DNA of 64,000 bases. It comes from Amoebidium appalachense. Taxonomy: Eukaryota; Ichthyosporea. The position numbers and the translations under genes are program-made. The notes below the pieces were generated by a model. The model searched no databases and was not told where the DNA came from. It saw nothing but the letters and a program-made list of their open reading frames with translations. Location: contig CAVNZM010000014.1 in NCBI GenBank assembly GCA_963693365.1, positions 124,001 through 188,000 of the forward strand, written 5' to 3'. Positions 54,451 through 64,000 of this stretch are shown piece by piece. How positions within the stretch are numbered: position 1 is the first letter of the stretch; each line of letters opens with the position of its first letter.

Positions 54451-56562
54451 TATAAGCTATGAATCTCAGTCTTAGCTAAAAGGGTCACGATGAACAAGAA
54501 AGACGGCGCAAGCCTTCCTAGTCCCACCCGGCGGGCCGCCGTGCGGGAGTCCGCCGGATGGTAAACGTTGGCGGCTCACGTACACAAGGTACTTGCAAAT
54601 GATTGGATAACTGTCACAGTTTAGACACGCCGGTTGCTTGAGGTATCCAACTGATTGTGCTACGTGTGAGCATGGATTTTATCAACAAGGAAATATATGA
54701 TATTATCAAGCTGCTTGCACAATTACTTGTTTTGATGCCTTATATTCGTATATATTACGCACTAGTAAAACTTCTACTGTCTAGTGGTACCTGATGCTTC
54801 TCCGCAGGAGTCCGCGCTTTAGTGCTGCCTAAATACGTCTTATCCATGGCATTCCATGCACACCTGTATCTTCCTGTCGATCCGGTCAAATCGGATACAG
54901 CTCAAAAGTGCCCTGATTGGCTGGCTGGCTCGAGGGCTAAAAAACAGACACGCATGCCAACTAAACTGCACTTTTTTAGTCAAGGCAAAAACCTGTAACC
55001 CTTAAACTCTTATTCTTTAGCCTACTGCTTGATAAAAAAACCCTTTCATACGCTATAGTATAGTGAGCATAGTAGTGGTTTATTTTTGGCTGCAGGAGCA
55101 GCCCTATAGGTGATAGTTTGGCTCAACGCAAGTAATCCATCCTCATGCGGAGCTAAGTTTGGAGTGACCCATTTCATCCGTGCAGTATTTTGTCTTTGAA
55201 ATCGTACGAAGAATAGGTGGAGTTAAGAGAGCGTTATTGCGACCCAGAGGGAGAGGCACTGGTGCAGCTGTATTTCATTGGGAGCATGGTTAGTGTGTGT
55301 CCGAGTGTGTGTGTGCATGTGTGTGTTTGTCTGGATGTACGTGTGTGTGTGTGTCCATAGATGTATGTTCCTGTGTGTGTGACAGTGTGTGTGTGTGTGT
55401 GTGTGTGTGTGCACGCGTGACACTGTGCGATGGTGTGTATTTGTGGTGTGTTCATCTTAGAGTCTGTGGGCAAATTCATGTGCACATACACACGCACGGG
55501 TACCTGCGATTATACCTGCGCGCGCGCGCGCGTGTGTCTGTGGGTGTGTGCTAGTACCCGTGCGATTGCATAGTTGTGCCAGGTTGCATATATGCATACG
55601 TGGACATGGGCAATTCAGGCATGTATATACATTTGCGAGAGCGTGCATGAGCATGTTGCGCCGGGCTCAGTGGTGTGTGCTTCTAGGGCTGCCATTTTGG
55701 CTTGAGTACGTGTGGCATAGAATACGAGGTGACTGTTAGTCCAAGTGCCTGGGTTTGGGTTTCTGTTGTTGTGGTTGAAGATGTGTGAGAAAGATTCTAT
55801 GTTGGGCGGGTTGGTGGTGTTAGTGGCTGTGTGTTTGTGTGTAGGGGGGAAGAGGGGGAGGGGGGTGGGGAGGGGGGTTTGAAGGGGGGGAGGGGGGGGA
55901 GAGGGGGGGGGGGGAAGGGGGCATGGTTGTGAAAAGGTACTCTGACTTTGTCATAGTTGAACGTGTGGCTTTTGGCTACGGGCAAACCTTTGCTGCATCC
56001 TTGTGTCTTTGGGAAGGTTGAACCCACACCAGTGTCACCTGGTTTTGTGTGTGTGTGTGGGTGGGTGGGTGTGGGTGTGGCTGATTTAGTGTGTGTACGT
56101 GTGCATGTGCCTGGGCGCTCGTTTTAATGCGCATCACAGTGAGTGCATGTTTCGCGGTAAGGGCAAGTGTGCCTATGAGTGCATGTCTGTGCGCACCCTT
56201 TTATGACTGTGAATCTTAGTGTGCAGCGTCATGCGTTTGTGAGTCTGCCTGTGTGTGAACGTTTATGTGAAACGTGTGTCTGTGTGTGTATTCTTGCGCA
56301 TCAAGATTACGGCCAGGTGTTTTTTTCTCCTGTGTGGTAAAAAGTGGGATGTAACGGTAGTACTCTGGACTGCTCATATTGTGGCATGCAGGTGCATGTG
56401 GCACTATGGATATTAGTGCATATGCAAATATCTGCTTACGCATCTGGCACGTTACCCCCCTCCCCATCTCCCCCCATCGCAACAGCTCTTTTCTCCCTCC
56501 TCTCTTTCGATCTTACCCATTCTCCCCTTCCCGTCTCCCCCCCGTTCGGTTCCGCCCCCTCC

Positions 56563-56563
<1 letters not shown>

Positions 56564-56605
<42 letters not shown>

Positions 56606-56706
56606 AAAAAAAAAAAAAACAAAAAAAAAAAACAAACAGTTTTGTTTTACGGAACGACAAAAAGTGCACTTGATTGACTCCGCTTCTTGCCCCCCCCCCC
56701 CCCCCC

Positions 56707-56738
<32 letters not shown>

Positions 56739-56850
56739 AGAAAAAAAAAAGGAAAAAAAAAGAGCTTTGTTTCCGGGATGACGAAAAGTGCAGTTGATTG
56801 ACTCCGCTTCCGCCTCCCCCCTCCCCCCCCCCCCCCCGAAAAAAAAAAAC
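56564..56850. repeat. Tandem C-run / A-run modules
   Basis: Two modules, each about 110 bases: C-run, A-run, then AAAAAGTGCACTTGATTGAC (or AAAAGTGCAGTTGATTGAC) and TCCGCTTC leading into the next C-run. A third C-run/A-run boundary lies at about 56837. Confidence 0.88.
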
Positions 56851-56905
56851 TAAATAAATAAATAACCACCCATTCCTTGCCAGATGGGGCTTTAGCGCAG
56901 ACACC

Positions 56906-56985
56906 ATGTCACACACGTCGGGCGGTCTGTCTGAGGCCCTGACTGAAATCCCAGATGCCTTCCCCGTGCCGGAGGACGGGTAGGT

Positions 56986-57026
<41 letters not shown>

Positions 57027-57613
57027 GGGGGAGGGGGGGTAAGCAAAGGGGGAGAAAGGAGGGGACGCGGGGGGGCAGGATGTGTGTTGGGGGAGGCTTC
57101 CGTATGTATGTGTGTGGGTGGTGGCAGGGCGAAGATGGTTTTGGGTGCGTCATGTGGTGCTGACTTGGGTTGGTGTGTGCTGGGCTGGGAAATGTGTTTG
57201 TGAGTTCGCAATAGGAAGCATGGCTATGATCTAGTGGGGGTACCTGCACTTGCTAGACTCGTACACATCCTTATTGTGGGAAACACGAACATTTGCAGAA
57301 CAACAATATAATTCATCTTGTGATTATTTGTCTTTTCCGTAGCGGCATGTTTGTCTTCATTTTTCCTAGGATGTGGCAACCACATTTCCTTATATGGACA
57401 ACAAGCATTTTTTAATTTGGGCAACAGGGGCCCGTCCACGCCACGGCGGGGCACACCCAAGCGGCTATCAGACCGGCCTATGAAGAGCATCCTGGAGCGC
57501 AGTCAGACCCTGGCTGAGCGATTCACAAAGCCCTTCAGAGTGTACGTGTGGTGTTTTTTTTTCCCTTTTCTTTTCTTTTCTTTTTTCTTTTCTTTTTTTG
57601 TGGGGGGGGGCGG

Positions 57614-57668
<55 letters not shown>

Positions 57669-57952
57669 GTGTGTTTGGGGGCAGAGGTGCGGGGGGGGGG
57701 GGGGGGGGGGGTATATAAGGGAATGTGTGCATCTTTTTTTCTTCCCTCCCTTCTTTTTTGCACGCTTTGTTGAATCGATGAAAGATCCAGCGTTTGACCA
57801 CATACCCCCCCCCCCTCCCCCCGCCCCCCTCTGCCCCACTTGCAATGTTTTTTTTGCTGTGTACCCTTACATTTTGCAATACGTTGCACAGCATCCTCCC
57901 GTCAACTCATTGTGAATGAAGTCTTTCCCTGGGCTGTGTCCTGCCCGTTTTT

Positions 57953-58013
<61 letters not shown>

Positions 58014-58026
58014 ACTGTACCCTGCA

Positions 58027-58102
<76 letters not shown>

Positions 58103-58153
58103 ACCAGCGCACGCACACACCACACACACACACATACACACACACACACACAT

Positions 58154-58238
<85 letters not shown>

Positions 58239-58308
58239 TAGGAACCGAAGGAGAGCCATCTCCAACTCCATGGATCGCAGTGAAGCCACCACAAAAATGC
58301 TCGAGGTC

Positions 58309-58361
<53 letters not shown>

Positions 58362-59309
58362 AAAAAAAAACTCGGGTACTGTGGATGACGTGGGCACCTC
58401 CTGAGGATGGGCTCTGCTTATTATGCATACTCTTTATGTATGGTTTGCACTCTATATCCTGTTATCCGTTGGTCATGTGTACTACGTACTTTATGACGCA
58501 TTCAAACCCCCCCCCCCCCCCCCCCCCCCCCCCCGTTTTGCTCACCTTGCTTGCATAAGCAACCCTGCTCGTCTTTGATCAAGACGGGTTGACCCTCCCA
58601 AGTTCAGTTGATGCTGCTGTCTGAGTTGGAGAGTCGTATATATGCGGGCTAAGGGGTCGAAACTCAGACGCAATTGATGACTTGGGCCCTCCCTGAGGAT
58701 GGGCTCTGCTTATGACGCATACTGCGCGCATGGCTATGTTGCATACTTGAATGTTTGCCTTTGCATGTGTCCTTCGTGTATGCGTACTTCGTACCGTGTT
58801 CCGCATTCAACCCCCCCCCCTCCCCCCTGCTTTTCTCAGAAGTCATCTGTGAGGGCCCCTCTGCCGAAGCTTAAATGTCACACCCACACATGCACCCTCT
58901 TGTTTTTGACCACCCTGCCTTGCCCCCCCCCCCCCCCCCCCCCCCACCCCAAAAAAAAAGAAAGAAAAAAAGAAGAAAAGAAAAGAAAACGTGCACCCAC
59001 ACAGCGGCATACGCAAACGCACACAGGCACACACGTGTGCAGGCATACCTCCTGCACATGCACGGGTGTACACAGACAAAACGCACAGAGATATACACAC
59101 ATGCAGGCATGTGCGCGCGCACACACACTGACCTCATCCCTTCCCCCCCCCTCCCCCCCCTCCCCCCCCCCCCCCCCCCCCCCCCCTCCCCAACACACAC
59201 ACACAAACACGCACGACCGAGTGAAACCAGTTTTTACGTCACTTCTTTCTCAGTCTTGGAGAAAAAACACACTTTCTTCCTCAGCGCCCCCCCCCCCCCC
59301 CCCCCCTTC

Positions 59310-59345
<36 letters not shown>

Positions 59346-59482
59346 TCCCCCTCCCCCCTCCCCCCAGATCTGACTTCCTATCCTCGATTTTCTGCATCCT
59401 ACCCCCCCCCCCCACCCCCCACCCCACCCACTCACCTCCTGTACGTCTGTGCCCCATGGCTTACCACCTCTTCCACCCCCCT

Positions 59483-59513
<31 letters not shown>

Positions 59514-60282
59514 CAGGTGGCCGGCAATCTAGACAAAAGCCTTCTAGACAGTTCCATGGCTGGGTTCCAACTCCTCAGCGAGACACGCTATCTCCTAAAA
59601 TGGACTGCTGCAAAACACGTGCGCGTGAGCTTTGTGCAGACAGACACAGACACAGAGCCTGCAAGCACACACTCAAACGACACCCAGTCAACACACACAA
59701 TCACACCTACAAGCAGCTTCACTTTAGAAAAGAGTTTACCCTCACGACGCAACTCGCACTATGTCGATTCTGGTTGCGGTGATAGGAAATCACCTGATGG
59801 AAGGTCTGAACTAGCGCTACCTATGTTGCATCAGTATGCGGCCGACTATAATTCTGAATTTGTGAAATACAAGGATGTGCACGTGTTCTTGTTTAACGAT
59901 CTTGTGCTGATTGTTAAACACGTGGCTAGGAGATATGTGGCTCTGTCTGTGCCGCTCTATCTGAAGTCCTTGGTCGTCTACGAGTGCGAGGTGTGCCCCC
60001 CTCCCCCCCTTCCCTCTCTCCCTTTCTCTCTTTCTCCCTCTCTCTCTCTCTCCCTCCCCCTCCCCCTTCCCCACCCTCCTCCACTTTTTCTTCTTGGTCT
60101 TTTGCGTTTGGTGTTACAAGTCCATTCTAGGTGCACGCATGCCCCCAAAACCACGGCCAGCGCACCAGCCCTCCTCTACCCCTCAACCGTGTTGTATGTT
60201 TGTGTTCTAGATCATCGCCACTAATACCCGCATACACAACATGCACATGCTCACACACAAACACACACACAAACACACAAAC

Positions 60283-60320
<38 letters not shown>

Positions 60321-60358
60321 CGTAAGCAAACACACACACATATGCGAGCGCGCGCGTG

Positions 60359-60429
<71 letters not shown>

Positions 60430-61104
60430 ACTCGCTCGCATCACACACACACACTGTCACTCACTCACATGACACACCGCACACACACACACACGTGCAT
60501 GCACACACGAGCAAGACACCCGCACGCCGCACACAGACCCACACGCACATCTTCCTCCAGTTGCTCCCCACCCATCCCCTCACCCTCCACCCCCCCCTTG
60601 AGATTGGGCTCCGCTTATGATGCATATTCCTTTCCTTTCATTGCTTTTCAATCTGCACTGTGTTGCCCGTCATGTGCTCAGGAACACATTCTTAACCCCC
60701 CTCCACCCCCCCCCCCTTCCCTCTCTCCCTCCCTCCCTCCTTCCCGCCGGGGAGGGAACCCACCGTACGGATTGAGCTGAACTAAATAACCCCCCCCCCC
60801 CCCCCCCCTCCTTCCCCCACCCCACCCCCCCCCCCCCCCCCCCCCCCACCCCCTGCACATGCACACAGACAAGTGCGTGCGCACGCACACACGCACACAC
60901 ACACACACATGCACACACACACACACATGCACACACACACATGCACACACACACACACACACAGCCACCCATGTATCAGGCAAGCCACAAGTTCCGTCTT
61001 GTGTTTGGCGACTACCAATACGTGCTCAAGGTGGGGGGGCCGGAGGAGAGGAACGAATGGGTCACACAGACAATAGGTGCCACGGAGTGGCTGGATACAG
61101 TGGA

Positions 61105-61198
<94 letters not shown>

Positions 61199-61650
61199 GG
61201 TGGGTGGGTGTGGGTGGGTGGTTGGGTCAGTGGTGGGGTTATAGGTGGGTGGGCGGTGGGTGCTTCCATGCTGGTGTGTGTGTGTGAATTTAGGTGTGTT
61301 TGTGTGTCTGCTTGTGCCTGTGTGACTGTGTGTCTGCAAATATGTGTGTGTGTGTAAGTGCTGTGTGCGCGCATGTGGCATGGGGGCGTGGGCAGGTGTG
61401 TGGGCAGACAATAATATGGTAGATGAGAATGTACTGTGTTATCCAGTGCGCAAATGTGCATCCTACCTACCTCCTAACCCATCATACCCCCCCAGCTACA
61501 CTTGGACTCTGTCAGCCCCGGACAGTCGCAATGCGCAGACGCGGTCAGCCAGTGTGCCGTTTAGGAGCACCGCCCTGCCCAGCGACCAGGAGGTGCATGA
61601 TCTGCTGGGTGTGCCACTGGAGGTGAGTTTCGCGCGCGCGCGCGCGCGCG

Positions 61651-61703
<53 letters not shown>

Positions 61704-61706
61704 TTG

Positions 61707-61748
<42 letters not shown>

Positions 61749-62508
61749 CATGGTTTGCCGTTTCTGGTGAAGCCCTGAAAAGGGTTTGAGCTATGCCCTT
61801 TTCACGACATGGTATGAAGTGGGCCGTCTTTTCCTGCCTCTCTCTGTCCCCCTCCCTCCCTTCTTCCCTCCGTCCCTCCCTGGCTGCCTGCCTCCTTCCC
61901 TCCCTCAGCCCCTCCCTCCCTCCCTTCCCCCCCTCCCTCCCTCCCTTCCCCGCTCCCTCCCTCCCTTCCTCACTCCCTCCCTCCCTCTGGCTCTCTCACT
62001 TGCTTTCCCTCTCCCTCTCTTCTCCCCCCCTCTCCCCCCCCCCCCCCCCCCCCGCCCCCTCCTCCTCCTCCCGCACATATACACACAACAGCAACCCCCT
62101 ACTCTTTCACACCCTATTTAAATCCTACAGACTAGAGATTGCCTGGATCCCACCCACATCACATCTCTTGTTCTCCACTTGCGAATGAGCTCTGCCTCCC
62201 CACCCCCCCTCCCCCCCCCCCCCCCCCCCCCACCCCATCATTACTTGATACTATTTATGTAAATATTTTCAATTAATTTATGTAAATATTTTCAATTAAT
62301 TTTTCACTTTTTTGAATCAGGCGGACAGCAAAGGGCAGTGTGAGGGCTCAGGGGATGATGTTGGGTCGAGCAGTCAGGCCACAGCCACAGTGAGCACAGA
62401 GGTGATACCAGTCAGCCCTCGGGGGGACACGGAGGAGGGAGAAGGTGCGTGGGTGTGTGTGTGGGTGTCTGGTGGGTGTGTGTGGGTGGGTGAGTGGGTA
62501 GGTGTGTG

Positions 62509-62546
<38 letters not shown>

Positions 62547-63276
62547 TGTGTGTCTGTCTGTGCGTGTGTGGGGAGGGTGGAGTTGGGTGGGTGGGTTCCT
62601 GTTGGCATGTATTTATTTGTGTTTTGTGTGTTGGTGTTGGCACAAAGGCACGTGTTTCCTTGTTTGAGGGCTTGCAGTGTGCGTCAATGCCAGTTGTCTA
62701 GTGTGTGCTCGCACGTGAGGTGGTTTTCGGATATGCTGCAGGTGTGGTGCACACCCATATCTGTGTTTTGTTTTTCCAGTGGTTTGTTTGTTTTGCTTAT
62801 CGTTTCTCCTGTGTTGTTTGGCTTGGTTTGGGTTTTCCTGTGTTTTACGTTTAGAAACATAGTGCTGTTCACCACATTCTCATTTCCTCTCCCCCACCCC
62901 CCCGCCCCCTCTCTCTCTTCCTTTTTCCTCCTCCGCCCCCTTCCCCTCTACAGGCGACAATGAAATCGAAGACACTTTCTCCCTAGACACGCCCAGTGGA
63001 CTTCACCCTAGACCACACAGTGCCAGTGATCCTCTCCGATCGAGTGTGTTTGTGGTGGCCCCCCCAGACAAGAAGACATCTATCAGCCGATCTAGGAGCA
63101 ACTCCAACAACAACAGGGGAATGGCTGGTACGTGTGCCCGTGTGTTTTTTGTTGTTTGCCTTTTTTTTTGTTTGTTTTGTTTTGTTTTGTTTTGTTTGGG
63201 GGGGGGGGAGGGGGGGGTAGGGGGTTAGTGGGGGGCCAGGGCAGAAGGAAGTGGGGGTGAGCTGTTTTGTGTGTGT

Positions 63277-63317
<41 letters not shown>

Positions 63318-63611
63318 CTTCGGCGTGGGTATGGGCTTGGAGGTGTGTGTGTGCATGTGTGTGTGTGCGCGCGCGTTTGTGCGTGTGTCTGTGTGTCTTT
63401 CTTCCTGCCCGCTCTCCTTTGTCGTACTGGGGCCGTATGGAGGTCGAAGATATAATCTAGCTGTTGCCAGGGGTTACCCCAAGTTTCTTCACTCAATTTT
63501 TGAATGATCAATTAAGAGAATACTTGTGGCTGTACCCGTTGCCCCCCTCCCCATATCACACCAGCGTATGTCTGCTTCTGGCATTCCACTCCCCACTCCC
63601 CCCTCCCTCCT

Positions 63612-63644
<33 letters not shown>

Positions 63645-63754
63645 ATCTTCTCCTCCTCCTCCCCGTTTGCTTTCTCCCCAGATAGCATGTGCTTTACTAA
63701 CCACCCCCTCCCCATCTCCCTCTCAAGACACACAAAGACACACCATGAGACACG

Positions 63755-63836
<82 letters not shown>

Positions 63837-64000
63837 TGGGGGGGAGGATGGGCAGGTCAACGCCATGTATCTGAATGTGGGGGGGAGGATGTGATGATCT
63901 TTCAGGAGACGATGATCGACACGAAGCGCCAGCTCTATGTGGTTCGTGTGCAGTCCCCCTTTCCCATTGGTTCATTTACCTCCAATCAGATGCTGCCCAC
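56906..64000 (+). CDS. PH-domain protein, identity unknown, 3' end missing
   Basis: Partial join: 56906-56979, 57428-57541, 58242-58305, 59517-59990, 60980-61107 (or from 60965), 61496-61622, 62321-62444, 62954-63127, 63839 onward. Exons are in phase with GT-AG borders. The N-terminus is Ser/Pro/Arg-rich with [10 protein letters not shown] and [20 protein letters not shown] pleckstrin-homology domain seems to begin near residue 105 ([19 protein letters not shown]). A 75-80 residue Ser/Thr-rich insert interrupts it. It resumes with [18 protein letters not shown] and [17 protein letters not shown], then [17 protein letters not shown] and [11 protein letters not shown] in exon 5. This resembles PH domains of Rho-GEF-like signalling proteins, but I see no DH domain. 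Exons 6-8 are low-complexity and acidic/Ser-rich. In the last exon a seven-G run puts a stop at 63892; with one more G the frame would continue into [18 protein letters not shown]. Right end beyond the window. Confidence 0.72.
57606..57667. repeat. Poly-G run
   Basis: About 60 G broken only near its start, about 65 bases after the donor of PH-gene intron 2. Confidence 0.9.
57955..58236. repeat. (CA)n cluster leading to the acceptor of PH-gene exon 3
   Basis: Three long CA tracts separated by short unique pieces; the last ends GTGTAG at exon 3 (58242). Confidence 0.95.
58366..58534 (+). repeat. Dispersed repeat, short-form copy with C-run tail
   Basis: Starts AACTCGGGTACTGTGGATGA just after a C-run/A-run block, carries GAGGATGGGCTCTGCTTATT, ends GACGCATTCAAA and a C-run. 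PH-gene intron 3. Confidence 0.85.
58538..58830 (+). repeat. Dispersed repeat, full-length copy
   Basis: About 274 bases nearly identical to 22967-23240 on the opposite strand, with a C-rich 3' end (to about 58830). Lies directly downstream of the short-form copy. Confidence 0.9.
60365..60426. repeat. (CA)n microsatellite in PH-gene intron 4
   Basis: About 30 CA units preceded by a GCGCGC stretch. Confidence 0.93.
60598..60700 (+). repeat. Dispersed repeat, diverged copy
   Basis: GAGATTGGGCTCCGCTTATG core, then a diverged middle and a C-rich end. PH-gene intron 4, sense orientation. Confidence 0.65.
61108..61194. repeat. (GT)n tract starting at the donor of PH-gene intron 5
   Basis: About 43 GT units; the first GT is the splice donor after exon 5. 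Confidence 0.95.
61709..61745. repeat. Poly-G run in PH-gene intron 6
   Basis: About 36 G, following GCGCGC and (GT)n tracts that begin about 10 bases after the donor. Confidence 0.9.
63281..63317. repeat. Poly-G run in PH-gene intron 8
   Basis: About 37 G. A C-run of about 30 follows at 63614-63643 in the same intron. Confidence 0.9.
63752..63836. repeat. (CA)n tract forming the acceptor of the last visible PH-gene exon
   Basis: About 42 CA units ending in CAG directly before GATGGGGGG-type coding sequence at 63839. Confidence 0.93.

Larger units (their letters stand above)
54045..56905. other. Divergent intergenic region, phosphatase / PH-domain gene
   Basis: 54.2-55.25 kb is ordinary, repeat-poor sequence with a 35-bp tandem duplication (54381). 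55.28-56.3 kb is GT-rich. 56.55-56.85 kb holds two tandem C-run/A-run modules. No further exons recognised. A 5' UTR exon of the PH gene may end with the acceptor GCGCAG at 56895-56900. Confidence 0.6.

Overview
The window is nuclear DNA from a eukaryote with intron-rich genes and an extreme load of simple sequence: poly-C/poly-G runs of 20 to over 60 bases, CA/GT microsatellites of up to about 130 bases, and T-run/G-run or C-run/A-run composites. Six protein genes were rebuilt by hand from splice sites, codon phase and family conservation. Five give joins whose length divides by three, with start and stop codons (the first RPS18 exon is only a candidate). The sixth runs off the right edge. 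The gene set (animal-type ankyrin/AAA+ CLPB, a DOMON/copper type II monooxygenase, D2HGDH) suits a holozoan. A unicellular relative of animals with long introns, such as an ichthyosporean, is my guess, but nothing in the window proves it.

Layout. 1-2844: pyrimidine-rich and AT-rich flank. 2845-13378 (+): CLPB/SKD3, a mitochondrial disaggregase, 17 exons. 14671-16481 (-): ribosomal protein S18, 3 exons, the first only an ATG. 16482-21977: intergenic with a large GT cluster. 21978-25736 (-): MOXD1/DBH-type copper monooxygenase, 4 exons. 25737-33053: repeat-rich intergenic DNA with an 83-bp direct repeat and a MITE-like element. 33054-45836 (+): mitochondrial D-2-hydroxyglutarate dehydrogenase, 17 exons, with three identical tRNA-Ala(UGC) genes in intron 9. 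46676-54044 (-): PAP29/DCR2-type metallophosphoesterase, 10 exons. 56906 to past 64000 (+): a PH-domain protein of unknown identity.

The genes do not form a pathway. CLPB and D2HGDH are mitochondrial, RPS18 is ribosomal, and the monooxygenase is secretory. CLPB/RPS18 and D2HGDH/phosphatase are convergent pairs; monooxygenase/D2HGDH and phosphatase/PH gene are divergent pairs.

The main oddity is intron architecture. About fourteen acceptors sit directly at the end of a (CA)n tract instead of a normal polypyrimidine tract, and several donors open straight into (GT)n. One 181-bp intron carries a 50-G run near its donor and a 25-C run at its acceptor. A dispersed element of about 270 bp, usually followed by a C-run, occurs about ten times; two inverted copies 35 kb apart differ at about 2 positions. 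I found no prokaryotic-style defence or mobile system.
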